Source: Planomonospora sp. ID67723
GTDB taxonomy: Bacteria > Actinomycetota > Actinomycetes > Streptosporangiales > Streptosporangiaceae
Direction: 5' to 3'
Length of the DNA stretch: 64,000 nucleotides
NCBI RefSeq assembly: GCF_015711605.1
Contig: NZ_JABTEZ010000005.1
Location: 434,001-498,000, forward strand
A program made the translations under genes and the position numbers. A model generated the notes under the pieces. That model did not search any database and was not told where the DNA came from. It saw only the letters and a program-made list of their open reading frames with translations. This document shows, piece by piece, positions 51,162 to 60,416 of this stretch (the stretch's first letter is position 1; each line of letters starts with the position of its first letter).

Positions 51162-51252
51162 CGTGGCAGAGCCCGCCGCCGGAGCGCGGCTGCCGGTGCC
51201 CGTGTCGCGCGGGCGGTGCGGCGGGAGGCGTGACGGGAGGGACTGCGGGAGG

Positions 51253-51798
51253 TCACGTGTGCTCGCCGGGGGAGACGGTGCCCTGCACCGCCGGGCTCCC
51301 CGCCCCCGCCGCGCGGAGGGCCGCGCGGCGGCGCCGTACGAGGAGGACGACCACCGCGGCCACGGCGGCGGCGACCGTCCCCGCCGCGAGCGGCGACCGG
51401 CCGGCCAGGGCGAACCAGCCCCAGATCACCGAGTAGAGACCGAAGTACGTCACCGGGCACCAGGTCAGGCAGCCGAGCGCGCTGGCCGTCACGTACTTGG
51501 GATAGGAGATCTTCAGCACCCCGGCCACCCAGGGCAGGGAGTGCCGCACGCCGGGCACCCAGAAGCACGCGTAGACCGAGAGCGCACCCCAGCGGGAGAC
51601 GAACCCCTCCGCCTTGGCGATCTTCTCGTCGCCGATCCTCCGGCCGATGCGGGAAGCGTAGATCTTCGGGCCGAGCTTGTGGCCGACCCAGTAGTAGACC
51701 TGGAAGGCGGCGAAGAGGCCGACCATGCCCAGCAGGAAGGGGACCCAGACCGCGGGGGACATGGGGTCGGGGACAGCCGTCGCAAGAAGTCGCATCAC
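51253..51798 (-). CDS. DedA/SNARE-associated-type membrane protein
   Basis: A 181-residue protein with four to five TM helices. The segment VYYWVGHKLGPKIYASRIG, then the region of RWGALSVYACFWVPGVRHSLPWVAGV (re-entrant helix with conserved Arg and Pro), is typical of the DedA superfamily. Relatives move lipids such as undecaprenyl phosphate or phosphatidylethanolamine across the membrane. It follows the carboxypeptidase gene on the same strand, 91 bp upstream, so both may serve the cell envelope. Confidence 0.75.
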   Translation of the reverse strand: MMRLLATAVPDPMSPAVWVPFLLGMVGLFAAFQVYYWVGHKLGPKIYASRIGRRIGDEKIAKAEGFVSRWGALSVYACFWVPGVRHSLPWVAGVLKISYPKYVTASALGCLTWCPVTYFGLYSVIWGWFALAGRSPLAAGTVAAAVAAVVVLLVRRRRAALRAAGAGSPAVQGTVSPGEHT

Positions 51799-51985
51799 CG
51801 AGCACCACCGCCAGGGTCACTTTAACCGTTCCCCCGATATTAGGTCAGGCTTACCTCACCTTGGTCTCAGGGGTGCCGTCCGCCCTCCTGCAAGCCCTGC
51901 GAAGGCCGGTGCAGAGCGCTGCAAGCACGCCGCAAGCGGGGGGCAACCCGCCTGCCTTACACCTATGAGTGGGAAAGGAAGGTGC

Positions 51986-52519
51986 ATGACCATGAGTCTG
52001 CGAAGCAGCGTCACGCCGGTGGTGGCGAGTGGGACCGCGAGTGCCGTGAAGCTGCTGGTCGCCGCGCTCGCTTTCACGGGGGCCTACGTGGGGGTGGAGG
52101 CGTCGCAGAACGCCTCCGGCCAGGCCCGGGCGAGCGCGGTCGCGGACAGCCAGGTGCAGACGGTGACCCTCTCCGCGGAGGCCATGCCGGTTACCACGGC
52201 GAAGACCCCGGAGAGCGGTGTGATCACCGTCAGCGCGGTCGCCTCCCCCCGCCCCTGCGAGAAGCCGTACCGGGCCCAGAGCGTGATCGACAACGCCGAC
52301 CCCGACGGCACCGTCTCGTACGGCTGGCGCCTGGAGCGCTGGAGCCCGGCCGCCAAGAAGTGGCGGACCTACCTGACCTCGCACTCCGGGTTCACCGGTG
52401 GGGCCCAGAGCGTGGAGTGGCAGCCCCGGATCGTCAACAACCCCGGCTGGTACCGGGTGAAGCTCTCGGTCTCCGGCGGCGACGTGCTGAACAGCGAGAA
52501 GTTCCAGGTCAGCTGCTGA
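51986..52519 (+). CDS. Secreted protein with a probable Ig-like fold
   Basis: A 177-residue protein. The start at ATG 51986 has AAAGGAAGG 3 nt upstream. A hydrophobic export segment (about residues 14-36) is followed by an Ala/Ser-rich stretch and a domain of alternating beta-strand pattern (for example SYGWRLERWSPAAKKWRTY and WYRVKLSVSGG) with two Cys (PRPCEKPY and the final VSC). The pattern suggests an Ig- or Big-like domain. No function is recognised. The long open frame continues upstream to 51725 without homology. Confidence 0.6.
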   Translation: MTMSLRSSVTPVVASGTASAVKLLVAALAFTGAYVGVEASQNASGQARASAVADSQVQTVTLSAEAMPVTTAKTPESGVITVSAVASPRPCEKPYRAQSVIDNADPDGTVSYGWRLERWSPAAKKWRTYLTSHSGFTGGAQSVEWQPRIVNNPGWYRVKLSVSGGDVLNSEKFQVSC

Positions 52520-52570
52520 CCCCGGACCCGGGCTCACCACACCCGGGCTCACCGCACCCGGGCCCGCCGC

Positions 52571-55500
52571 TCACATGCCCAGAGAGCGCTGCGCCGCCTC
52601 GACCCAGCGGGGCACGCCGACCCGCTGGGCGACCTCCAGGGCCTTGGCGTAGTGCGGCTCGACCGCCTCGGTGAAGCCCAGCCGGAGCGCCAGGTCGCCG
52701 AGGGTCAGCGCGACCGGCCAGAGCGCCACCACCCCGGTGCCCGCCCCCGCGATCCGGTCGGCGAACGGCTTGAGGGTGTCGTAGGCCTCGACCATCCGCT
52801 CGCGGTCGTCGAGCAGCATGCCCGCCAGCGCCCGCCAGATCATCGCCAGCTCGTACAGGAAGTCGGGGCGCACCGGGGTGCGCACCGCGATGAGCGCCCG
52901 CGCGTCGCGCATGTGCCCGGCCGAGGCCAGGGCCACCGCGTAGGCGTCCAGCGTCCACTTGGCGCCGCGCTGGTGCGCCTCGGCCAGCGGCTCCACCATC
53001 TCCGCGGCCCGGCCGTTGACCAGGTGCAGGCAGAACGTGGTGATCAGCGGCAGGTCCTGGCGGCCCTCGAGCATCCCGGCCCGGGCGGTCAGCCTGGCGG
53101 CCTCCCGGTAGGCCTGCTCCGCACCGGCGAAGTCACCGGCGATCATCAGGCGCTGCCCGGCGTACCAGGCGCCGACCGCGGCCGGCGCGGGCAGGCCGTA
53201 CTGCCTGGCCAACTGCTCGGCGGCGGCGACGTGCGCGTCGGCCTCGGCGAACGCGCCCGAGGCGGCCGCGCACTCCATCAGCACCAGGTGGGCCAGCGCC
53301 TGGACCGCGACCTGGCCGCTGGCCTTGCCGACCTCCAGCAGCTCCCGGCCGATGACCTCCCGCTCGCCGACCGGCGTGATGCCGTACGACTGGCGCAGCC
53401 GCCCGCTCAGCGCGGTCGCCAGCAGCGCCGGGTCGCCGGTCCTGCGGGCCAGCTCCTCGGCCTCCAGCGAGGCCTGCTCGCCCCGGGGCGTGGCCGAGCC
53501 CTCCAGCTCCAGCGCGACCGTGGCCAGCAGACTCGCCCGCAGCGACTGCTCGGCGGCGGGCAGCTCGACCAGCGCCTGCTCGGCGACGTCCACGATCTCC
53601 CACGCGGTGCGGGTGAAGTCGCGGGCCATGCCCTTGTGCGGTACGGCCAGCGAGGCGGCCACCCGGGCGGTGAGCTCCAGGTTGCCCAGCGGCCTGGCCG
53701 CCTCCATCGCCTCGCGCCGCCGCCGCCGGGCCGCGGCCATGTCGCCGCAGAGGGCCAGCGCCTTGATCAGACGCAGGGTCAGCAGCAGCCGCTCGCGGGT
53801 GGTCTCCGGGGTGTGGGGCACACCGGAGCGGTCGAAGGCGGCGATGGCCTGCTCCCACAGGGTGGCCGCCTCCCGGTGGGCGAAGCGGCGCTCGGCCTGC
53901 TCGGCGGCCAGACCCGCGTAGTGCACCGCCTTGCCGGCGGTCTCGGTGGTCCCGGCGGAGTCGTAGTGGTGGGCGAGCGCGGCCACGTCGGAGGGGTTCC
54001 TGCGCTCGATCACCGAGGCCACCGCGGCGTGCAACCGGGAGCGGCGCAGCCGCGAGGCGTCGGAGTAGAGGGTGTCGCGGACCAGATCGTGGTCGAAGCG
54101 GAGCATGCCGGGACCCGGTTCGGTGACCAGGCCCGCCAGCAGCGCGGCCTCGACGGCGTCGACCACCGCGTCCTCGTCGCCCGCCACGTCGACCAGCACG
54201 TCCACGTCGACGTCACGGCCGATCACCGCGGCCTGCAGCAGGATCTGCTGGGCCGCCGCGGGCAGCCGGGAGATCCGCCGCCGGAGCACGTCGCGCACGC
54301 CGGACGGCACCCCGGAGATCACCTCGGCGGCGGTGGCGCGGTCGCTGACCGCCTCGGCGTCGAGCAGGCGCACGGTCTCGCGGACGAAGAAGGGGTTGCC
54401 GCGGGTGCGCTCGACGATGCTCTCGACGGCCTCCTCGTCCACCTCGCGCACGCAGGTCGCCCGGACCAGCTCGGCCACCGCCTTGGGGTCGAGGCCGGAC
54501 AGCGCGACCCGGACCGGCCCGAGCCTGGCCAGCGCGGCCAGGACGTCGGCCTGCTGGTCGGTCAGCTCGCTGTCACGGCAGGTCACCGCCAGCAGCACCC
54601 GGCTGCCGGCCAGCAGGCTCGGCAGCGCGCGCAGCAGCGCGAGGGTCTGGTCGTCGGCCCAGTGCAGGTCCTCCAGCGTCAGCAGGATCGGGGTCTCCCT
54701 GGCCACCGAGGCGAGGTAGCCGCCGACCGCCCGGTGCAACCGGAAGCCGCCCGAGGCCTGGTCGTCGTCGGGGTCGGGGGCCGCGTCGTCCAGCAGCGGG
54801 GCGAGCAGCGGGGCGTACTCTCCCGCGCCGGTCGCCTGCACCAGGGTGCGCAGGATCTCCACCCACGCCCAGCCGGGCGGGGTGGCGCTGCTGTCGGGGC
54901 AGGCGCCCGAGGAGGTGCCCCAGCCGTCGGCGGACAACCGCTTGGTGAGCTGACGGACCAGCGTGGTCTTGCCCGCGCCCGCGTCACCACTGATCACCGC
55001 GACGGTGAAGCGGCCGGTCCTGGCCGCGGCGGCGACCAGCCGGTCGAGCTCGGCGTCGCGGCCGACGAACGGCTCCGGCTCCAGCGGCGGCAGCTCCACC
55101 GGGGCCATGGTGGGCCGGGGCGGCCAGGTGTCGGCGACCACCGCCGGACGCTGCTGCCGCTGCGGGGCGGGCAGCTGCAGGCCGGGATCCTGGGACAGGA
55201 TGTCGGACTCCAGCTTGCGCAGCGCCGGGCCGGGGTCGATGCCCAGCTCGTCGGCGAGGATCGTGCGGGCCTTGCGCAGCGCGGCCAGCGCGTCGCCCTG
55301 GCGCCCGCCCCGGTACAGGCCCAGGGCGAGCAGGCGCCACCCCTCCTCGCGGAGGGGGTGCTCGGCGGTCAGGGCCTCCAGGTCGGGCACCACCTCGGCG
55401 GGCATGCCCAGGCGCAGGCCGGCGTCGGCCTGCCGCTCGCGGGCGACCAGGCGCAGCTCGGTCAGCCGGTTCACCTCGGCCTCGGCCCACGGCTGGTCGG

Positions 55501-55939
55501 CGAAGTCGGAGTACGGAGTGCCGCGCCACAGGCCCAGGGCCTTCTCCAGGCCGGCCCGGGCGGAGGCGGGGTCGTCGGCCTCCAGGTGCTCCCCGGCGGA
55601 GCGGACCAGCGACTCGAACCGGAGCGCGTCGACCTGGTCGGGCGCGATGCGCAGCGCGTAGCCGGAGGCGACGGTCACCAGCAGGCGGTTGGGGCCCCCG
55701 CGCGGGCGGCCGGGCTCCAGGACCCGGCGCAGGCGGGAGATGTAGACCTGCAGACCCGACTGCGCGCCCTTTGCCGCGTCGTCGTCCCACAGGTCGTAGA
55801 GGAGCGAGTCGACCGGCACGACCTGCCCCCGGGCGACGAGCAGCCGGGCGAGGACGGCACGCTGCCGCAACCCGCCCAGGTCGAGCCCGTCGTCACCGGA
55901 GTGCGCCTCGACCGGACCGAGAACCCGGAACGCCACCAT
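52571..55939 (-). CDS. SARP/BTAD-type transcriptional regulator with AAA ATPase (AfsR-like)
   Basis: A 1122-residue multidomain regulator. Residues 1-95 form an OmpR-like winged helix (FRVLGPVEA, then GLRQRAVLARLLVARG). The BTAD domain (about 96-245) contains the ALGLYRGGRQGDALAAL repeat. The AAA region (about 290-560) has Walker A GDAGAGKTT and LLTLEDLHWADD as Walker B. TPR-like helices fill the C-terminal half. AfsR/SARP proteins often switch on antibiotic clusters; no such cluster is within the window, so the target is unknown. Chosen start ATG 55939 (MVAFRVLGP), as the DNA-binding domain begins at once. Confidence 0.9.
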   Translation of the reverse strand: MVAFRVLGPVEAHSGDDGLDLGGLRQRAVLARLLVARGQVVPVDSLLYDLWDDDAAKGAQSGLQVYISRLRRVLEPGRPRGGPNRLLVTVASGYALRIAPDQVDALRFESLVRSAGEHLEADDPASARAGLEKALGLWRGTPYSDFADQPWAEAEVNRLTELRLVARERQADAGLRLGMPAEVVPDLEALTAEHPLREEGWRLLALGLYRGGRQGDALAALRKARTILADELGIDPGPALRKLESDILSQDPGLQLPAPQRQQRPAVVADTWPPRPTMAPVELPPLEPEPFVGRDAELDRLVAAAARTGRFTVAVISGDAGAGKTTLVRQLTKRLSADGWGTSSGACPDSSATPPGWAWVEILRTLVQATGAGEYAPLLAPLLDDAAPDPDDDQASGGFRLHRAVGGYLASVARETPILLTLEDLHWADDQTLALLRALPSLLAGSRVLLAVTCRDSELTDQQADVLAALARLGPVRVALSGLDPKAVAELVRATCVREVDEEAVESIVERTRGNPFFVRETVRLLDAEAVSDRATAAEVISGVPSGVRDVLRRRISRLPAAAQQILLQAAVIGRDVDVDVLVDVAGDEDAVVDAVEAALLAGLVTEPGPGMLRFDHDLVRDTLYSDASRLRRSRLHAAVASVIERRNPSDVAALAHHYDSAGTTETAGKAVHYAGLAAEQAERRFAHREAATLWEQAIAAFDRSGVPHTPETTRERLLLTLRLIKALALCGDMAAARRRRREAMEAARPLGNLELTARVAASLAVPHKGMARDFTRTAWEIVDVAEQALVELPAAEQSLRASLLATVALELEGSATPRGEQASLEAEELARRTGDPALLATALSGRLRQSYGITPVGEREVIGRELLEVGKASGQVAVQALAHLVLMECAAASGAFAEADAHVAAAEQLARQYGLPAPAAVGAWYAGQRLMIAGDFAGAEQAYREAARLTARAGMLEGRQDLPLITTFCLHLVNGRAAEMVEPLAEAHQRGAKWTLDAYAVALASAGHMRDARALIAVRTPVRPDFLYELAMIWRALAGMLLDDRERMVEAYDTLKPFADRIAGAGTGVVALWPVALTLGDLALRLGFTEAVEPHYAKALEVAQRVGVPRWVEAAQRSLGM

Positions 55940-56059
55940 GTCAGCCGCCACGCTATGCGGGCTTTCGAATCGCGCACAAGGTCTTTCCCAATCTGGCAGG
56001 TGTGAGCACTCCCCGGAGCGCCCGCGCACCTCCGCCGGAGCAGGGATCCGCGCGCACCC

Positions 56060-57121
56060 TTAACGGCTGACCGGCTCCTTTTCGGGCGCCGGAGCGGCAC
56101 CCTCGCGCCTGCGCAGCAGTGCCCACGCGCCCAAGGCCAGACCACCGAAGGGGATTTCGACAGTGTAGGTCCAGAAGCCGAAGAGCAGTGCCGCGGCGGT
56201 CGCCGAATCCAGCGGGGCGCCGAAGAAGACCAGCGCGCCGACCGTCCCGGCCTCCATGATCCCGGCCCCGCTCGGGGTGACCACCGCGGTGGTCAGCACC
56301 CGTGACAGGGCGAAGGCCGCGATCGACTGGGCCAGGCCCGGATAGGCGCCGGTCGCGTGCAGGCAGCAGATGAGGATCAGCCACTGGAGGCCGAGGAAGG
56401 AGACCATGCCCAGGGTCAGGCCGGGCCAGCGGCCCCGGACGACCACGGAGGTGTCGGCGCGCAGCTTCTCCAGGGCCCCGGAGGCGGCGTGCTCGGAGGG
56501 GCGGAGCCTGCGGGGCGCGAGCCGTACGAGGGCGTCGAGGGCTCGGCCGAGCACGGCGGCGGCCCGGTCCCAGTACAGGGCGGAGGCCACCACCGCGACC
56601 AGGACGAGGATGGAGGCCGCCCCCGCCCAGCCCGCGCTGACGACGGCGGGGCTGAGCGCCTGACCGCTGGCGAGGAGCGCGACGATGCCCAGCGCGGGCA
56701 GGATGAACCTGAACAGGGTGTTCCAGATGCCGCTGGCCAGCGTGGAGACCACGACGGCCCGGGCGGGGAAGCCCCATCCCTTGGTCATCGCGAAGGTGAG
56801 CGCGACCCCGGCCGCGCCGCCGAAGGGGAGCAGGTTGCTCACCGCGCTGCCGGCGGCGTTCAGGGTCAGCGCCTGAGGATGGCTCAGGCCGGGCAGGGAG
56901 GCGGTCAGCACGAACGTGTAGGCCAGCAGGCTGGCCAGCCAGACGGCGGCCATCAGCGCGACCGTCTGCCAGCTCAGCGCGGCGAACCGGGCGCCGATCT
57001 CGGTCCAGGAGACGGTCTTGCCCGTCAGGACCCGCACGAGCTGCGGCAGGAAGACGACGAGCGTGGCGGCCAGTCCCAGGGAGACGGCCGACAGTGCGAT
57101 CTGGACCCATCTGTTCTTCAT
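56060..57121 (-). CDS. Lysylphosphatidylglycerol-synthase-TM-like (UPF0104) membrane protein
   Basis: A 353-residue polytopic protein with about eight TM helices. The pattern NAAGSAVSNLLPFGGAAGVAL (about residues 89-109) and TAVVTPSGAGIMEAGTVGALV (about 277-297) is typical of the family that includes the membrane part of MprF and AglD. Members flip lipids or serve as stand-alone transporters for lipid-linked sugars. It starts 34 bp from the PIG-L stop on the same strand, and the GT4 gene is divergent from that pair. Confidence 0.8.
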   Translation of the reverse strand: MKNRWVQIALSAVSLGLAATLVVFLPQLVRVLTGKTVSWTEIGARFAALSWQTVALMAAVWLASLLAYTFVLTASLPGLSHPQALTLNAAGSAVSNLLPFGGAAGVALTFAMTKGWGFPARAVVVSTLASGIWNTLFRFILPALGIVALLASGQALSPAVVSAGWAGAASILVLVAVVASALYWDRAAAVLGRALDALVRLAPRRLRPSEHAASGALEKLRADTSVVVRGRWPGLTLGMVSFLGLQWLILICCLHATGAYPGLAQSIAAFALSRVLTTAVVTPSGAGIMEAGTVGALVFFGAPLDSATAAALLFGFWTYTVEIPFGGLALGAWALLRRREGAAPAPEKEPVSR

Positions 57122-57155
57122 GTGACCCCCCGCACCAAGTGTGCCGGTCGGGGAC

Positions 57156-57986
57156 TCATCCTTTGGGAGGAACTTCGAAGGGATGCCTCAGCCGGGTGCC
57201 GGGCGGCAGGCCGCGCCGGACGTACCACTCGGTTCCGAAGACCAGCCGGTAGAGCAGGTGGGGGACCTTGAGCATCACGCCCAGGGTCCGGGTGTCGGCG
57301 CCGGTGGCCTGGGTGGCGTGGGCCGCCATGCTCGCCCGCTTCTGCCGGGCGAAACGGCGCACGTTCACCCGGTGGGTGATCTCCTCCCCGGGGGAGTAGG
57401 CCCGCTCGAATGCGCGCACGTCCAGCTGGGGGTAGAACCTGCGCAGCAGCCGCAGGCCCTTCAGGAGCGGATCGCGGTTGACCGTGGCCTCCAGCACGAC
57501 CGGGGTGCCGGCGATCTCCGCGGCCCGGCCGCCGACCCGGTTCACCTGGACGTGGTCGGGATGGCCGTATCCCCCGGCCGGGTCGTAGATGGTCAGCAGG
57601 TCGGCGCCCTCCTCGGAGAGGATCCCGGCCAGCCGCCGGGCGGCCTCCTCGGTGTCGGCGTCGATGAACGCGTTCGCCGGCCGGTCCTCGGCGATCCCGC
57701 CGCCGGGCGCCAGCCCCGAGTCGCCGTAACCGAGGTTCACCACCCGGGTGCAGCCCAGCGCCGCCGCCGATTTGTACAGCTCCGCGATCCGGGCCTCGCC
57801 GAGCGCCTCGCCGGGGGCGAGATCGGCCTGCCCGCGCTCGCCCGAGGTCGCCACGACCAGCACCACGCGGTGCCCCTCGGCGGCGAGCATGGCCATGGTG
57901 CCCGCGGTCAGCAGGGCCTCGTCGTCGGGATGGGCGTGGAAGAAGACTGCGGTCCTGGGAGTCGCGGAAGTCACGGAAGCGGCCAC
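57156..57986 (-). CDS. PIG-L family deacetylase (LmbE-like)
   Basis: A 276-residue zinc deacetylase. VFFHAHPDDEALLTAG (about residues 15-30) supplies a zinc-binding His and the Asp-Asp pair, and YDPAGGYGHPDHVQVNRV the second His. Relatives include MshB and GlcNAc-phosphatidylinositol deacetylase. The substrate is probably an N-acetylglucosaminyl lipid or conjugate, since a GT4 transferase lies divergently next to it; this pairing resembles mycothiol synthesis, but MshA-type identity is not shown. Confidence 0.88.
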   Translation of the reverse strand: MAASVTSATPRTAVFFHAHPDDEALLTAGTMAMLAAEGHRVVLVVATSGERGQADLAPGEALGEARIAELYKSAAALGCTRVVNLGYGDSGLAPGGGIAEDRPANAFIDADTEEAARRLAGILSEEGADLLTIYDPAGGYGHPDHVQVNRVGGRAAEIAGTPVVLEATVNRDPLLKGLRLLRRFYPQLDVRAFERAYSPGEEITHRVNVRRFARQKRASMAAHATQATGADTRTLGVMLKVPHLLYRLVFGTEWYVRRGLPPGTRLRHPFEVPPKG

Positions 57987-58021
57987 GCAGTCATGATCTC
58001 ATGCGGGGCTACGCTGGCAGC

Positions 58022-59176
58022 GTGAGGATCCTCCACGTCAGTGATTGCTACCTGCCGCGCCTGGGCGGGATCGAGGTGCAGGTCGCCGATTTGATCCGGA
58101 TGCAGCGCGAGGCCGGGCACGAGGTCGAGGTGGCGACCGCGACACCGGGGGAGCCCCTGCCCGGAGTGCACCGGATCGTCGCCAGGCTCCCCTTCGACCT
58201 GCCGGTTCACCCGTTCGGGACGGGACATCTGCTCCGGCTGATGGCCGCGCGCCGCCCCGACGTGGTGCACGTCCACGCGGGCGCGGTCTCGCCGTTCGCC
58301 TGGATGGGCGCGCGCGCCGCGGTGCGCGCCGGGCTGCCCGCCGTGGTGACCGTGCACAGCATGTGGGACCCGGTCACCCGCGGGCTCTACCGGGGGCTCC
58401 GGCTGCTGTTCGAGTGGCAGCGGTGGGGGTTGGTGGGCACCGCGGTGAGCGAGGCCGCCGCCCGGCCGATCCGCGCCGTCGCCGGGCGCGGGGTGCCGGT
58501 GCACGTGGTCTCCAACGGGCTCGACGTCTCCGGCTGGCGGCCCGCGGAGCCGGTACGGCCGATGCCGGACGGCGGGGAGGCCGACGGCGGGGAGACGGAG
58601 GCCGTACCGACGGGCGGTGCGGGGGTGCACGTCGTCGCCGTGGGGCGGCTGGCCCCGCGCAAGCAGCCGGTCCGGCTGCTGCGGCTGCTGAAGGACGCCC
58701 GGGCCCAGGTGCCGCCCGAGGTGCCGCTGCGGGCCACCGTCGTCGGGGACGGCCCGGCGCGCGCGCAGATGGAGCGCTACCTGCGCAACAACGGGATGAC
58801 GGGCTGGGTCTCGCTGCCCGGCCGCTACAGCCGCGACCAGATCAGGGAGCTGCTCGCCTCGGCGGACGTCTTCGTCGCTCCGGCGCCCCGCGAGTCGTTC
58901 GGGCTGGCGGCGCTGGAGGCGCGGGCGGCCGGGGTCCCGGTGGTGGCGCGGGCGCAGAGCGGCGTCGCCGACTTCGTGCACCCGGGCAAGGAAGGGCTGC
59001 TCGGCCGGAGCTTCGAGGACCTGGTGGCCTCGGTCGCCCGGTTGGCCCGCGACCGTGGGCTGCGCGAGTCGATCGCCGCGCACAACCGGCGGACGGAGCC
59101 GGTCGCCAGCTCCTGGCCCGCCGTGCTGGAGGGCTTCGACCGCTGTTACGAGCAGGCCCGCACGACCAAGCGGTGA
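58022..59176 (+). CDS. Family 4 glycosyltransferase (GT-B fold)
   Basis: A 384-residue GT4 enzyme. The N-terminal domain opens with RILHVSDCYLPRLGGIEVQV (acceptor side); HVHAGAVSPFAW and VSNGLDVSGWRP mark the mid domain. The C-terminal nucleotide-binding half includes AVGRLAPRKQP, VGDGPARAQ and the EX7E-type APRESFGLAALEARAAG (about residues 285-301). The start was taken at GTG 58022, where homology begins, though an ATG at 58001 is in frame and neither has a clear ribosome-binding site. The donor is unknown. It is divergent from the PIG-L gene across about 35 bp. Confidence 0.9.
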   Translation: MRILHVSDCYLPRLGGIEVQVADLIRMQREAGHEVEVATATPGEPLPGVHRIVARLPFDLPVHPFGTGHLLRLMAARRPDVVHVHAGAVSPFAWMGARAAVRAGLPAVVTVHSMWDPVTRGLYRGLRLLFEWQRWGLVGTAVSEAAARPIRAVAGRGVPVHVVSNGLDVSGWRPAEPVRPMPDGGEADGGETEAVPTGGAGVHVVAVGRLAPRKQPVRLLRLLKDARAQVPPEVPLRATVVGDGPARAQMERYLRNNGMTGWVSLPGRYSRDQIRELLASADVFVAPAPRESFGLAALEARAAGVPVVARAQSGVADFVHPGKEGLLGRSFEDLVASVARLARDRGLRESIAAHNRRTEPVASSWPAVLEGFDRCYEQARTTKR

Positions 59177-59250
59177 CTCTGAGGCTGGAGGGCGGAAGTT
59201 GCGATGCTTCGAGGGCGAGGCAAGCCTGAGCGATGATGTTGCTCAGCAGG

Positions 59251-59500
59251 TCAGATAGAGATGAGCCGCTGCCAGGCCGCCTCCGGGAGCTCGGCGACCA
59301 GGTGGTGCACCCGCACCTTGGTCAATTGCATCGACATCGCCATCGCGCTCTCGGGCACCGCGACCACATGAGCGATCCCGGCGCTATCCAGCCACAGCCG
59401 GAACTGGCTGGCTTGGCCATAGATCTCATCAGCGGTCGCCCAGCCGAACGGCACGTCCGCCGCCACGGCCCGTTCGATGCTCCTCGACGGACAATAAGCG
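59251..59500 (-). pseudogene. IS701-family transposase fragment
   Basis: The minus-strand frame reads ERAVAADVPFGWATADEIYG and then QFRLWLDSAGIAHVVAVPES, the DDE-domain region of IS701-type transposases around the second catalytic Asp. It ends at a TAG stop at 59251 and has no N-terminal part (upstream of 59500 it degrades). It is a truncated relic, oriented opposite to the other IS701 relic at 61865. Confidence 0.7.
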
Positions 59501-59598
59501 ATCTTGGCCGACCGCTGTCTTATCGAGGGCTTTGTTGCTCAGGCGACTAACGCACTATTTGTCACTGAACCGTGATAACTCGTGCCGGGTCAAACAGT

Positions 59599-59751
59599 GA
59601 GCCCTTTTCAACCTGACGGCGCTGGTCAGCGTGGGCGTAGGGGGGTGAGGTGAGGCCCCCGGTAAGACAGCAGTCGACCAAGATCCGATGCCCCAACCGG
59701 GAGCCTTTTTCATCCTGATTCTCCAGGTCAGCGCGGGTAGCTGGAGGCTGA
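59599..59751. repeat. Diverged pair of roughly 50-bp repeats
   Basis: 59599-59648 and 59701-59751 share GAGCCyTTTTCA, CCTGA, GGTCAGCG and GGG patterns at the same spacing. A related GGCCTTTTTCAGCCTGA is found near 46073. They may be pieces of insertion-sequence ends. Identity is imperfect; position is certain, origin is not. Confidence 0.4.
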
Positions 59752-60399
59752 AGACCGATGAGGGTGAAGTCCTAGAGGTTCTCGAGGCTCTCGATCCGAC
59801 GGAGTTCAGACATGCTGACGTCCGGCTCGAAGCGGGTTCTCCTCACCGAGCGCCTTCACCAGCGGGGCGGGTAGCGCTATGGTGCCGTGTCCGAGGGTGG
59901 AGACCGTGGCGTAGACGATGCCGCCGGTGCAGACGGTCTCGCCATCCCGACGGAAGCCAAAGTCCAGCGTGAAGCTCTTTCCGCCGATCCGGGACGTGCT
60001 GACCAGGACTTCGGTTCGCTCATGGCGTCTGACGCCCGCGGCGAAGTCCAGGTCGACGTGCACGACATGCACGTCGAAACCCAGACCGTGCCATTGCGTG
60101 TACGGCAGGCCCCGGTCTTTGAAGAACACGTCGATGGCCTCGTCGACATAGCTCAGGTACCACATGTTGAACATGACGCCCTGGCCATCGATCTCGTGGA
60201 AGCGAGGGATGAACGAGTAAACGGGCACGACCGCCTTCTGCGTCGTCATGACTTCCTCCTCGGCATGAGTGTCACCATGCGAACTCGCGCTTTCCTGAGC
60301 ATCATCAAGATGATCTCTCAGCTCGGGGATGCGGCGGAACCGGTGATCAATGGGCGCGAGGCTCCAGGCAAGACAGCAGCCGACCAAGATCCGATGCCC
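59664..60399. repeat. 30-bp direct repeats flanking the thioesterase gene
   Basis: 59664-59693 and 60370-60399 are identical but for one base (T versus C) over 30 bp, starting AAGACAGCAG and ending GATGCCC. The second copy precedes the IS5-type pseudogene by 17 bp, so it is probably part of that element's non-coding end. The first copy is then a relic of another copy, and the thioesterase gene is trapped between them. Confidence 0.75.
59806..60249 (-). CDS. Acyl-CoA thioesterase family (hotdog fold)
   Basis: A 147-residue hotdog protein. FIPRFHEIDGQGVMFNMWYL (residues 12-31) has the conserved Asp and Gln/Asn positions of 4-hydroxybenzoyl-CoA/YbgC-type thioesterases, and VDEAIDVFF the following helix. 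The start at ATG 60249 has GAGGAGGAA 3 nt upstream. The substrate is likely an acyl- or aroyl-CoA. The gene is intact, although it lies between a transposase fragment and a transposase pseudogene with 30-bp repeats on both sides, so it may have arrived with mobile DNA. Confidence 0.8.
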   Translation of the reverse strand: MTTQKAVVPVYSFIPRFHEIDGQGVMFNMWYLSYVDEAIDVFFKDRGLPYTQWHGLGFDVHVVHVDLDFAAGVRRHERTEVLVSTSRIGGKSFTLDFGFRRDGETVCTGGIVYATVSTLGHGTIALPAPLVKALGEENPLRAGRQHV

Positions 60400-60416
60400 T
60401 GACTGGGAACCTCGCT

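Noticed and set aside
52652-56005. A 1117-residue open frame on the plus strand
   Set aside because: It is the exact antisense of the SARP/AAA gene, and its Gly/Arg/Pro-rich composition is typical of high-GC shadow frames.
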